From positions 1 through 52,473 of the forward strand of contig CANOFO010000007.1 in NCBI GenBank assembly GCA_947565305.1: a stretch of 52,473 nucleotides of DNA. The letters are read 5' to 3'. The DNA is from an uncultured Lachnospiraceae bacterium (lineage in GTDB: Bacteria; Bacillota; Clostridia; Lachnospirales; Lachnospiraceae). The notes below the pieces were generated by a model. The model worked only from the letters and a program-made list of their open reading frames with translations, was not told the origin of the DNA and did not search any database. A program made the translations under genes and the position numbers. The first letter of the stretch is position 1. Each line of letters starts with the position of its first letter. Shown here piece by piece: positions 17,012-26,344 of the stretch.

Positions 17012-18637
17012 ATGAACAGGAAGAAAGTAATCAAACTATTCGGAGGTTTTCTGGCAGTGATGCTCATCTTTACTATCTTGTCAAGGGCGGTGAGCGGAGC
17101 TTCCATGGCGCGCGTTGATACGGTAAAAATAACAACGGGGACGATTGAGCATAAAGTAAGGGCAAGCGGCAGGGTAGAGGCTGGGCAGGAGGCTGCCGTA
17201 TACACAGAGAGCGGTCAGCGGGTAAAAGAAATCTGTGTGCGGGAGGGACAGACTGTAGAAGCCGGGGAAGTACTGTTTCGGCTGGATATGGAGGAATTGG
17301 AGGAACAGATTCTGGCAGCGCAGCAGGAGTTGGAGAAGACGAAGCTGCAGAACCAGGATGTAGCCAATGCCAAAGCTTTTGAACAAAGCAACCGTCAGAC
17401 CGCCAGGCAGCGCGCACAGGAGGATTACAACCAGGCGGTATCTCAGGGTGATTCAGCGGTGGCGGAAGCTAAGAGGGTCTGGGACGAAGCGGAGCAGGCA
17501 TTGCAGGATTATATCAACAGCAGCGCAGCAGCAGATAATGGCGGTGAAGCAGCCGGGGACCTGGGAGAGGATGAACAGCCCAAGGGGCAAGGACCAAGGA
17601 AAGAGGAGGGCACAGACACTGAGAAAGAGGAGGGGCAAGAAGAACCCGCAACTGACGGTTCTTCCCAGCAAGGGCAAGATTCCTCGGCAGATAAAGATTC
17701 ACCTGTGCAGGGGACAGATACCCCGCAAGATGGAGGAACGTTTAAGCAGGGAGAGGATAATCCAGCGGAAGGAGGCTCGCCTAACCCAGGAAATCAAGGG
17801 ACGCAAGGCAATGGCACGGCAGACAGGGAAGCCGAAAAGGAGGCTCTTGAACAGGCGGCAGCGGAAGCCAAGGCTGCTTATGATGCGGCTGTCTCTTCGA
17901 GGACAGACAGTGTCCGTTCTGCGGTGAGGGCGTTAGAAGATGCAGCAAAGCCTCAGAGTGCAGAGGACAGTACGCAGAAACAAAATGAGATTACAAGGCA
18001 GCAGCAGGATTTGGCATTAAACAAACTTCTTGCCCTGCAGACTGCACAGGGGGAGGTCAAAGCATCCGTCAGCGGCGTAATCAAACAGATTTTGGTGAGT
18101 ACTGGAGATTTTACTTCGGATGGCGCAGCCATGAGGATGGAGGATACCTCCAAGGGCGGCAGAATCGTGCTGTCTGTGGATAAATCCAATGAGAAATATG
18201 TCGGTAAAGGAAGTCCCGTAAAGCTAAAAGCTTTCGGCAGCAAAGATGTTATCACAGATTATGCAATTTCCAATATAACAGCGAATGAGCAAGATGGCAA
18301 TTTGCTGGATTTAACCATTGATTTGCCCAAGGGAGCTCTGGAGCCGGGGATTATGGTAGATGCCGAGATTGTCCCCAAGTCAGAGAGTTATTCCTCGGTT
18401 GTTCCCTTACAGGCGCTGCATGAAGAACAAAATGGATATTATGTGCTGGTACTGCAGGAAGAGCAAGGGGTACTTGGAACGCAGCTGGTGGCGAGACGCC
18501 TGAATGTGGAGGTTCTGGATAAAAATGATAAGGATGCGGCATTGGACGAAGGATTGCTGACAAGAGACCAGGAGATTATCAGCAGCTCCAGCAGGATGAT
18601 TCAGGATGGCAGCAGGGTCAGGAGGATAGAGCGATGA
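17012..18637 (+). CDS. HlyD/MacA-like membrane-fusion protein with low-complexity insert
   Basis: 541 residues from the ATG at 17012 (AAAGGA 8 bases upstream). One N-terminal membrane helix (about 8-28) is followed by a barrel-sandwich half-motif near 45-90 (GRVEAGQEAAVYTESGQRV), a helical hairpin of about 90-360, the second lipoyl half (GEVKASVSGVIKQILVSTGD) and a beta-barrel. Such subunits bridge MacB/FtsX-type exporters to outer layers. The hairpin is interrupted by about 90 residues (roughly 183-270) rich in Gly, Gln, Glu, Asp, Ser and Pro, a disordered, hydrophilic insert unusual for the family. The next gene overlaps by 4 bases. Two large FtsX-type permeases follow, so export or envelope sensing is more likely than a link to the sugar permeases. 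Confidence 0.88.
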   Translation: MNRKKVIKLFGGFLAVMLIFTILSRAVSGASMARVDTVKITTGTIEHKVRASGRVEAGQEAAVYTESGQRVKEICVREGQTVEAGEVLFRLDMEELEEQILAAQQELEKTKLQNQDVANAKAFEQSNRQTARQRAQEDYNQAVSQGDSAVAEAKRVWDEAEQALQDYINSSAAADNGGEAAGDLGEDEQPKGQGPRKEEGTDTEKEEGQEEPATDGSSQQGQDSSADKDSPVQGTDTPQDGGTFKQGEDNPAEGGSPNPGNQGTQGNGTADREAEKEALEQAAAEAKAAYDAAVSSRTDSVRSAVRALEDAAKPQSAEDSTQKQNEITRQQQDLALNKLLALQTAQGEVKASVSGVIKQILVSTGDFTSDGAAMRMEDTSKGGRIVLSVDKSNEKYVGKGSPVKLKAFGSKDVITDYAISNITANEQDGNLLDLTIDLPKGALEPGIMVDAEIVPKSESYSSVVPLQALHEEQNGYYVLVLQEEQGVLGTQLVARRLNVEVLDKNDKDAALDEGLLTRDQEIISSSSRMIQDGSRVRRIER

Positions 18638-19773
18638 AGAAGAAAATATATGTGAAATATATCATAGCCGCAGCCGCGGCAAGCGTGGGGCTTTTCCTGT
18701 TCTATCTGTCTGCTGTTTCCTGGGGGCAGCTGCTCCTGGCAAAAGACCGGGTAATGTTTTATCTGGAGCAGCCCCTGAGCGTACAGGATGCCGAAGAGGC
18801 AGAAAAAAAGAGCCAGGAGGAAAAGCAGATGGGCAGTGAGCAGGAGGACGGTACAGAGGGGATGCCGGAATTCTGTATTTGGGGGCAGAAAGACGAGGTG
18901 GAGATTACAAATAATAATTTATGCAGAAGCGCTCAGGCAGATGCGGTATTGATGTGCGGCAACCCGGAATTGCTGTTTGAGGACTGCCTCCTGCCTGGCA
19001 GGAAAGACACGCAGGGATGTTTGCTGGATGAAAATACGGCATGGGAATTATTCGGAAGCAGTGAAGTAGTCGGCAAGGAGATATCCTATGAGGGAAAGTC
19101 CTATGTAATAAGAGAGGTACTTTCAAGAAACGAAAGGATTTTTGCATTTCAGGCCAGCAGCCCAGGAGGAAGCGGGGAGTTGGAGGGAAGTCAGCCAGAA
19201 AATGAGGCAGCTGGCGGGGAACAGCATGGCGGGGACATTGTTTTAAACAGGATTACCATGCAAAAGCCAGAAGAAAAGTCCTTGCAGGATTTGCAAAATT
19301 TGTGGGGCAATAAATATGGCATATCTGTGACAATCCTCGATTTGCAGCTGCTTCGGGGAATTGGCGGGCTCTGTGTGCTGCTTGTTCCGCTGACATCATG
19401 CCTTTGTTTTCTGTGGTATCTCTTCTGTCTATACCGGCAACAGTCACAGCTTGTCTGGAAGGCTGCGGTGGCAGCGTTGGGTCTGGTGCTGGCAGTTTGT
19501 TTTTTTATCCTTTTAAAGAATCAGATAAATATTCCCGATGATTATATTCCCACGCGCTGGTCACAGTTTTCTTTTTGGCAGAATCTGTGGCTCCAGAAGC
19601 AGGAGGCGGTAAAGCTGCTGATACAGATGCCCAAAACAGATTTGGATTACGGCTGGGTGAAGATGTTCGGGCGAACCTTGGGCTGTGGGATTTTTGCAGA
19701 AATATTTATGCTTTTTGGTATTGCTTACATTCGTTTTTACGTTTGTAAGCAGTATGTTACAGTTCATCATTAA
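18634..19773 (+). CDS. Membrane protein with MacB-like extracellular domain
   Basis: 379 residues, start overlapping the previous stop by 4 bases. One N-terminal membrane helix (about 8-28) is followed by an extracellular part of some 210 residues and three more helices (about 242-365). The segment CLLDENTAWELFGSSEVVGK followed by ISYEGKSYVIREVL resembles the periplasmic core of MacB-type permeases (an x-E-x-x-A-x-x-LFG, GK-x-I pattern). The four-helix layout also matches a single FtsX-type half permease. An acidic stretch (residues 50-75) and a Gly/Glu/Ser-rich loop near 180-205 are low complexity. It is probably a divergent MacB-like permease working with the fusion protein; no family could be named with certainty. 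Confidence 0.65.
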   Translation: MKKKIYVKYIIAAAAASVGLFLFYLSAVSWGQLLLAKDRVMFYLEQPLSVQDAEEAEKKSQEEKQMGSEQEDGTEGMPEFCIWGQKDEVEITNNNLCRSAQADAVLMCGNPELLFEDCLLPGRKDTQGCLLDENTAWELFGSSEVVGKEISYEGKSYVIREVLSRNERIFAFQASSPGGSGELEGSQPENEAAGGEQHGGDIVLNRITMQKPEEKSLQDLQNLWGNKYGISVTILDLQLLRGIGGLCVLLVPLTSCLCFLWYLFCLYRQQSQLVWKAAVAALGLVLAVCFFILLKNQINIPDDYIPTRWSQFSFWQNLWLQKQEAVKLLIQMPKTDLDYGWVKMFGRTLGCGIFAEIFMLFGIAYIRFYVCKQYVTVHH

Positions 19774-19826
19774 AAATATTATTTCATATTTTACGCAGTT
19801 GTGCTGACAAATAAAAAATTTTTGCA

Positions 19827-19855
19827 TTGACATTATTTTCATAATGGTATACAAT
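19827..19855 (+). promoter_or_regulatory. Sigma-A type promoter before FtsX permease 1
   Basis: TTGACA, a 17-base spacer, then TACAAT. A direct repeat GACAAATAAAAAAT stands on both sides (19806 and 19864, 58 bp apart). The FtsX pair can therefore be transcribed independently of the lipoprotein operon. The mRNA leader would be about 120 bases. Confidence 0.65.
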
Positions 19856-19980
19856 TTCCCCAAGACAAATAAAAAATATTAGCGGTAAATAAAAATAGAA
19901 TTTAAAGAATGAATTTTATTTCCAATATGTGGAAAAAAGTTACACCAATAATATTTATCAATTGCTTAGGAGGTATACTT

Positions 19981-22900
19981 ATGAGAAAATCTCTTGCCCT
20001 AAAAATACTTCTGCGTTCCCCGGTTAAAACAATACTGACGTTTCTGCTGATAGCGGCAGCTTCGTTTGCCTTGTTTTCCCGGGTGACGGATTATGCCATC
20101 GTTAACCGTGAGTCCGCGAAAGCGGAGAGTTTCTATTATGGCGTTGCAGGGCTGGATAACAGTACGCCGCCGATGGGAGCTTATTTTCCAGACCCGAAAC
20201 CTTGGCCGGCAGAGGAGCAGATAGAAGAATTTACTTCTCTGCCTGGCATTACGCTGGTGGATACAAGGTATATGACGGATGGGCTGGTGGAGGATTATAA
20301 GCGCATCATAGACCCGGATGCCTCATCATCAAGAGAATTTGTGATAGAAGGCACTTATGAGGGATATGATGAATATGGGGAGGAGCCATACATCAGGAGA
20401 TATCTGAACTTTAATGACGTTACCGTATATGCGGGCGAGGTAAATCTTGACCCTGGTATGCCGATGAAAATAATGGTTAATCTTGCAGAAGAAATGCTCT
20501 CGTATTATAAACAGCCATTTTCCCAGGATTTTTTTGATGAATTGGAGCAAGGAAGCAGATATCTTGTTGTTGGCTATTACAGTGTAAAAACTGGAACTGC
20601 TTTTGAACTGGATTTATACAGTTATACTGCAGAACAGAGCATTCATCTGATAGACGGGCTGGAGGACGGTTATCTGGAAACGGAGGAGTTCTCCTGGTAT
20701 AAAGGAGACATTGAGGCGACGAATCAGAGCAAAATGACCTATGATATTGTCTATACCTCGGATATGCGCGCTATCCCCTATGTAAATGAGCGCAAGCTGA
20801 TAGTTTCTGAGGGACGCCCCTTGACAAAGGATGATACAGACGTCTGTGTCGTGAGTGAGCTTTTTCTGGAAACGTATGGTCTGTCCATCGGCGATAAGAT
20901 TCACATAAAACTTGGCGACAGGCTGTTATCTGGAATGCAGGGGCTGTCCAGCACACGACCGCGAAGTGCAGAGCAGATGTCAGAATTTCCAACTTCTGTG
21001 GAACTTGAAATTATCGGCGCTTATCGTTTTACCAATGAGTGGGACGAACGGATAATGGATTACAGCTGGAGTTATGGCGTGGCGGTGGTTTTTGTGCCAT
21101 CTTCGCTTCTGCCAGTGGAAGTTCCAGAGGACCATGAAACCCAAATGGGAGATTTTAGCGTCTTTGTTGAAGACCCTCATGATATACAGGCGTTTCGTGC
21201 GGCAGCGGAATCCGTGGCAGCAAAAATGGGTCTTGGGCTGCGTTTCTCAGACGGCGGCTGGTCAGGCATGAAAGAAAATTTCCAGACAGGCTCGCTGGCA
21301 TCGTTTCTGACGACTTTGCTGTATGTGCTGGGGGCAGCGCTGGCACTGCTGCTTGCGGTTCACCTTTATATTAGCAGGAATAGAAAATCGTATGCGATTA
21401 TGAGGACATTGGGAGTCCCAAGTAAAATGACAGGGAGGGCGCTTGCGCTGCCCTTTGGCTTCTTATCGGTGTTTGCGGTATTGGCGGGCGGGTTGGCTGG
21501 TTTGTTCTACGCCTCCTATACGGCAGCTAAAACGCTTGCAGGCATGTCAGGCAGCAGCGCTCCCGAAGGGTATGTCTATGTCCTTAATTCGGCGATTCCG
21601 GTTGGCGTGGTAATATTCTGCCTGGTTTTGGAACTGTTATATATCTTTCTTGTGACATTCTTTTTCCAGCAGAAAATGAAGAAAACATCCCCGCTGGAAT
21701 TGCTGCAGGAGGGCATGGGAGGTACAGGAACGGCAAAAGGGGCAGGGATTTTGTGGAATCCTTATGTAAGAGCGCGGGCAAAGCATGAGCCAGATATTGA
21801 AGATACGTCTTCTGTTCCTGACAAACTTGACATTGCCAGGCTTACTTTGGCCAATGAAAACCCTATGCATGGAAAATACAGCGCTCTGCGGCAGACAAGT
21901 GCGTATATCCTGCGCCATATGCGGCGGGGCATGGGAAAGACTGCGGTATCTCTGGTGCTTGCCGTTGTACTGGCTGCCGGAGTAGGGACGTTTGTGCTGG
22001 GCAAGCTTGCGTATCAGGATGCCTGCCGTGAAATGGAGGTAAAAGGCAGGGCAATGGAGTTTTCCTCTGCTAACCTTGTGGAATTGTCCAAATCCAGTTT
22101 GGTGAAAGATATTTATTATTATGGTAATTCCAGTGTGCGTGTGAATGGCGTAGGAGTTTTAGCTCCTATTACATTTACCAATGACTTTGACCAATATCTG
22201 GCTTGTGATTATACGGTTGCCTATGCCGAGGGGTATGACGCTTCCATCTTTGAAGGCACGGGCACGGTGTGCCTGGTGGGGCAGACGCTGGCAGAGAGGA
22301 TGAATATCCGTGCGGGTGATGATATAACCTTGATGTCGGAATCCTTGTATTCTTTCATGCCGCAGGTATATAAAGCGGAGGAACTGGAGGCTGCGATTGA
22401 GCGGGCAGGAATTATGTTTAAAGTGGCGGGGATTCTGGAGTCTGGAAATGCAGATGCAGACGCTGGTATTTTTGCAGCCGTAAACAGCGGGGCGGAGATG
22501 CTTTTTAGCAGCTTTCCGTTTCCGGTGGGCTACTGCGAATTCACGCTGGCGGATAATACCAAGATACTGGAGATGGACAACTTGTTGGAAGAATTGAAGA
22601 CAGGGAGCATACAGTATTCGCCGGCTGCTTATTACCACATTGATACGGATTTGCTGGAGAACACGAAGCGTATCCGGAATTTGCTGGTATCGCTGTTTCC
22701 CATTGCTGTGGCGGCAGCTGTCCTGATTGGGCTGTTCGGGCCGGGGCTGCTCATCCTGCAGTCGGCACAGGAAGCGGCATTTCTGCGGATTCTCGGTGTG
22801 ACAAAGAAACGTGCCAGATGTATGCTGATATTTGAACAGATACTTCTGTGCCTTGCCGGAATTGCCCTTGCGGCAGGGGTTCTTGCTTTGTTCAGCCCAG

Positions 22901-23037
22901 AGTGGTTTATGAGGAGCACACAGACGCTTGCTTTTTGCTGGTCGCTCTATTTTCTGGGAGGATTCTGCGGGGCGTTTGTGGCGGCAGTGCAGGTGACAAG
23001 GTATAAGCTGCTGGAACTTTTGCAGGTAAAAGAATAG
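19981..23037 (+). CDS. Large FtsX-type ABC permease 1
   Basis: 1018 residues from the ATG at 19981, chosen because GGAGG precedes it and the protein then aligns from residue 1 with its neighbour (MRKSLALK). It has a helix near 17-35, an extracellular domain of about 420 residues, three helices (about 440-590), a second extracellular domain, and a final three-helix block ending near 1005. This is the double-FtsX layout of exporters and peptide-sensing permeases. The motif LRILGVTKKRARCMLIFEQ in the last block is the coupling region. No LolD/MacB ATPase gene is adjacent; the only one in the window belongs to a different operon at 41082. The substrate is not inferable from sequence. Confidence 0.87.
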   Translation: MRKSLALKILLRSPVKTILTFLLIAAASFALFSRVTDYAIVNRESAKAESFYYGVAGLDNSTPPMGAYFPDPKPWPAEEQIEEFTSLPGITLVDTRYMTDGLVEDYKRIIDPDASSSREFVIEGTYEGYDEYGEEPYIRRYLNFNDVTVYAGEVNLDPGMPMKIMVNLAEEMLSYYKQPFSQDFFDELEQGSRYLVVGYYSVKTGTAFELDLYSYTAEQSIHLIDGLEDGYLETEEFSWYKGDIEATNQSKMTYDIVYTSDMRAIPYVNERKLIVSEGRPLTKDDTDVCVVSELFLETYGLSIGDKIHIKLGDRLLSGMQGLSSTRPRSAEQMSEFPTSVELEIIGAYRFTNEWDERIMDYSWSYGVAVVFVPSSLLPVEVPEDHETQMGDFSVFVEDPHDIQAFRAAAESVAAKMGLGLRFSDGGWSGMKENFQTGSLASFLTTLLYVLGAALALLLAVHLYISRNRKSYAIMRTLGVPSKMTGRALALPFGFLSVFAVLAGGLAGLFYASYTAAKTLAGMSGSSAPEGYVYVLNSAIPVGVVIFCLVLELLYIFLVTFFFQQKMKKTSPLELLQEGMGGTGTAKGAGILWNPYVRARAKHEPDIEDTSSVPDKLDIARLTLANENPMHGKYSALRQTSAYILRHMRRGMGKTAVSLVLAVVLAAGVGTFVLGKLAYQDACREMEVKGRAMEFSSANLVELSKSSLVKDIYYYGNSSVRVNGVGVLAPITFTNDFDQYLACDYTVAYAEGYDASIFEGTGTVCLVGQTLAERMNIRAGDDITLMSESLYSFMPQVYKAEELEAAIERAGIMFKVAGILESGNADADAGIFAAVNSGAEMLFSSFPFPVGYCEFTLADNTKILEMDNLLEELKTGSIQYSPAAYYHIDTDLLENTKRIRNLLVSLFPIAVAAAVLIGLFGPGLLILQSAQEAAFLRILGVTKKRARCMLIFEQILLCLAGIALAAGVLALFSPEWFMRSTQTLAFCWSLYFLGGFCGAFVAAVQVTRYKLLELLQVKE

Positions 23038-23098
23038 AGAGCCTTATAGTGTAGATGAAAGTTGGTTTATATGCCATTAGTTTTAGGAGGTATACAAT

Positions 23099-26000
23099 AT
23101 GAGAAAATCCCTTGCCCTGAAAACACTTCTGCGTTCTCCATTAAAGACCATGCTGACATTCCTGCTGATAGCGGCAGCTTCGTTTGCCTTGTTTTCCCGG
23201 GTTACGGATTATGCCATCGTAAACCGGGAGTCGGCAAAGGCGGAGAGCTTCTATTATGGCGTTGCGGCCCTGAATAACGGTGTGCCGCCTATGGGCGGTT
23301 ATTACTTTGAACCAAAACCTTGGCCGACGGAGGAGCAGATAGAAGAATTTACTTCGCTGCCCGGCATTACGCTGGTAGATACGAGGTATATGACGGATGG
23401 GCTGGTGGAGGATTATAAGCGTGTGATAGACCCGGACTCCCCTATAGAAGAAGGGGAATTTGTGCTGGAGGGTACTTATGAGGGTTTTGAGGAGTATGAT
23501 TCCGGCGCTATGTATTTATTATTTCGTGATATTACGACATATGCCGGCGAAATTAAGTTTGATGAGGACAGACCGTTAAAAATAAGAGCCAATGCAGAAT
23601 GGGATTTTGAAGATTTCTGGAGCAAGCAGTACCCTAGGGAGTTTTTTGAGGGAATTAAGGAAGGAAGCAGATGTCTCGTTCTGGGTACATACAGCGAACA
23701 GTCAGGAAGCGCTTTTGTTTTGGGTACATACAACGTATACTGGGATGGGCAGACGGACCTTCTGCGTGTAGTAGACGGACTGGGTGATGATTATCTGGAG
23801 ACCGAGGAGTTTGCCTGGTATAAAGAGAAGATTGAGGCAAGGAACCAGAGCACATCGTCCTATGATATTGTGTATACTTTGGATATGCGCGCAATCCCTT
23901 ATGTAAATGAGCGCAGGATTGTAGTTGCCAAGGGGCGTCCCCTGACAGCAGGGGATACGGATGCCTGTGTCGTAAGTGAGCTTTTTCTGGAAACGTATGG
24001 TTTGTCCATTGGCGATAAGATTCACATAGAGTTTGGCGACAGATTGCTGCGAGGACGACAGGGATGTTTGGGCACACGGTATCGGACGGCAGACGAGATG
24101 TCAGATTTTGTCGCTTCTGCAGAACTCGAAATCATTGGTGCGTACCGGTTTACGAATGATGGCAATGAACGGTTTAATGACGCCGAGTGGAGCTATGGTC
24201 CGGCTACAGTCTTTGTGCCGTCCGTGCTTTTGCCGGTGGAAGTGCCGGAAGACCACGAAATTGAGATGGGAGATTTCAGTGTATTTATTGAAAATCCTCG
24301 TGACATACAAGCGTTTCGGGAGGCAGCGGAAACCTGGGCAGCAGATATGGACCTGGGCTTACGATTCTCAGATGGGGGCTGGTTTGCCATGAAGAATAAC
24401 TTCGAGACGGGGTCGCTGGCATCCTTTTTGACGACCTTGCTGTATGTGCTGGGGGCGGCGTTGGCGCTATTGCTTGCCGTGTACCTTTACGTTGGCAGGA
24501 ATAAGAATGCATATGCCATTATGCGGACATTGGGAGTTCCCGGCAAAAAGGCGGGTGGGTCGCTTGTACTGCCTTTTGGTATCCTGGCATTGTTTGCGAT
24601 GGTGGTTGGCGGTATGGCAGGGCTCTTCTATGCCTCCTATACGGCAGCTCGGACACTTGCCGGAATGTCAGGCAGCAGCGCGCCGGAGGGTTATGTCTAT
24701 GTACTCAATGCCTCGATTCCAGTAGGTGCGGTACTGCTCTGTCTGGTTCTGGAACTTTTATTTATCTCCTTTGTGGCGTTGCTTTTCCTACAGAAGATGA
24801 AGAAAACGTCTCCATTGGAATTGCTGCAGGAGGGCGCGGGAAGTGCAAGCGCGGCAGGGAATGGAGGATTTTCGTGGAATCCTTATATGACGAAAAAGCA
24901 TGTGCTGAAAATTGCGGGTACCTCTCCTGTTCCTGATGGATTTGAAATTGGGAGGCTTTCGGCTGCACTGGACAGTCCCGATGTAAAAACTGGGGCAAAA
25001 GAGCGTACACCTGGGAAATACAATGCGCTGTGGCAGGTAAGTGCATATATCCTGCGCCATATGCAGCGCGGAATTGGGAAAACGGTGGTATCTCTTGTGC
25101 TTACCGCTGTACTGGCTGCCGGGATTGGCATGTTTGTGCTGGCAAAGCTCACGTATCAGGAGGCTTACCATGAGCTTGACGTAAAAGGCAGGGCAATCGG
25201 GTTTTCCACATCTGCTATTAAGGAATTGTCTAAGTCCGATTTAATAAAAGATATTTATTGCTATAGTACTTCCAGTGTGCGGGTGAATGGTGTTGGCGTT
25301 TTAAGCCCTATCACGTTTACGAATGACTTCGACCATTATCTGGCCAGGGATTACACAGTCACCTATGCCGAGGGATACGACATATCTGTCTTTGAAGGCA
25401 CGGGCACTGTATGCATGGTGGGACAGACGCTTGCAGAAACTCTGGGCATCCGTCCGGGCGATGATATAACCCTGATGTCGGAGGCGCTATATTCTTTCAT
25501 GCCGCAGGTGTATGAAGAGGAGGAACTTGAATTTGCAATTGAGCGGGCGGGAATTGTTTTTAAAGTGATTGGTATTCTGGAATCTGAGGATGCAGATGCA
25601 AACGCTTGCATTTTTGCACCAGTAAATGATGGAGCGGAAAGTCTCTATAGCAGTGCGCCTTTCCCTGTGGGCTACTGTGAATTCACACTGGCAGACAATA
25701 GAAAACTTATGGAGCTGGACAGTTTGCTGGAAGAAGAAAAAAACGGCAGCATAGCGTATTCGCCAGATGCGTCTTACCACATTGATTCGGAACTGTTGGA
25801 GAACACGAAACGTATATGGGATTTGCTGGTATCGCTGTTCCCCATTGCCGTGGCGGCGGCAGTGCTGATTGGGGTGTTCGGACCGGGGCTTATCATTATG
25901 CAGTCGGTACAGGAGGCGGCATTCCTGCGGATTCTCGGCGTTACGAAAAAGCGTGCCAGGTGTATGCTGGTGCTTGAACAGGTTGTCCTGTGCATGGTGG

Positions 26001-26179
26001 GAATTGCCCTCGTGGCAGCGGTTCTTGCCTTATTCCGTCCAGGACAGTTTATGAGGAGCACACAGACGCTTGCTTTTTGTTGGTCGCTTTATTTTCTGGG
26101 AGGTCTCTGTGGAGCGTTTGTGGCGGCAGTGCAGGTGACAAGGTATAAGCTGCTGGAACTTCTGCAGGTGAAAGAGTAG
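23099..26179 (+). CDS. Large FtsX-type ABC permease 2 (paralogue of 1)
   Basis: 1026 residues, TAGGAGGTATACAAT before the ATG. It is collinear with permease 1 over the whole length; near-identical regions include residues 1-60 and the last 120 residues. Differences cluster in the first extracellular domain (about 110-230) and just after the middle membrane block. It lies 61 bases after permease 1. The pair is probably a heterodimer or two specificity variants created by tandem duplication. Membrane layout and missing ATPase are as for permease 1. A promoter for the following blaI-like gene starts just after its stop codon. Confidence 0.87.
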   Translation: MRKSLALKTLLRSPLKTMLTFLLIAAASFALFSRVTDYAIVNRESAKAESFYYGVAALNNGVPPMGGYYFEPKPWPTEEQIEEFTSLPGITLVDTRYMTDGLVEDYKRVIDPDSPIEEGEFVLEGTYEGFEEYDSGAMYLLFRDITTYAGEIKFDEDRPLKIRANAEWDFEDFWSKQYPREFFEGIKEGSRCLVLGTYSEQSGSAFVLGTYNVYWDGQTDLLRVVDGLGDDYLETEEFAWYKEKIEARNQSTSSYDIVYTLDMRAIPYVNERRIVVAKGRPLTAGDTDACVVSELFLETYGLSIGDKIHIEFGDRLLRGRQGCLGTRYRTADEMSDFVASAELEIIGAYRFTNDGNERFNDAEWSYGPATVFVPSVLLPVEVPEDHEIEMGDFSVFIENPRDIQAFREAAETWAADMDLGLRFSDGGWFAMKNNFETGSLASFLTTLLYVLGAALALLLAVYLYVGRNKNAYAIMRTLGVPGKKAGGSLVLPFGILALFAMVVGGMAGLFYASYTAARTLAGMSGSSAPEGYVYVLNASIPVGAVLLCLVLELLFISFVALLFLQKMKKTSPLELLQEGAGSASAAGNGGFSWNPYMTKKHVLKIAGTSPVPDGFEIGRLSAALDSPDVKTGAKERTPGKYNALWQVSAYILRHMQRGIGKTVVSLVLTAVLAAGIGMFVLAKLTYQEAYHELDVKGRAIGFSTSAIKELSKSDLIKDIYCYSTSSVRVNGVGVLSPITFTNDFDHYLARDYTVTYAEGYDISVFEGTGTVCMVGQTLAETLGIRPGDDITLMSEALYSFMPQVYEEEELEFAIERAGIVFKVIGILESEDADANACIFAPVNDGAESLYSSAPFPVGYCEFTLADNRKLMELDSLLEEEKNGSIAYSPDASYHIDSELLENTKRIWDLLVSLFPIAVAAAVLIGVFGPGLIIMQSVQEAAFLRILGVTKKRARCMLVLEQVVLCMVGIALVAAVLALFRPGQFMRSTQTLAFCWSLYFLGGLCGAFVAAVQVTRYKLLELLQVKE

Positions 26180-26189
26180 CAGAACGCTA

Positions 26190-26218
26190 TTGACGGAACC
26201 AGCATTTAAGTATAAAAT
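26190..26218 (+). promoter_or_regulatory. Sigma-A type promoter of the blaI/blaR-like genes
   Basis: TTGACG, 17 bases, TAAAAT. Transcription would begin near 26225 and give a leader of about 120 bases that contains the long hairpin at 26274-26322. Confidence 0.6.
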
Positions 26219-26273
26219 AAATTTAATAAAAATAGAAAAAATTAATAGCAAATAGATTCATAAATTTGGATGG

Positions 26274-26322
26274 CACAACGGAAATTAAGTTTCTTAATGC
26301 AAAGAACTTGATTTCCGTTATG
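26274..26322 (+). promoter_or_regulatory. 22-bp-arm inverted repeat in the blaI-like leader
   Basis: Arms 26274-26295 and 26301-26322 pair at 20 of 22 positions around a 5-base loop (AATGC). The structure ends 22 bases before the start codon. It could be the repressor's operator (the dyad contains AACGGAAAT...ATTTCCGTT) or a leader-RNA hairpin. No U-tract follows, so it is not an ordinary terminator. Confidence 0.75.
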
Positions 26323-26344
26323 CTGGGAAAAGGGAGAATTAGAA

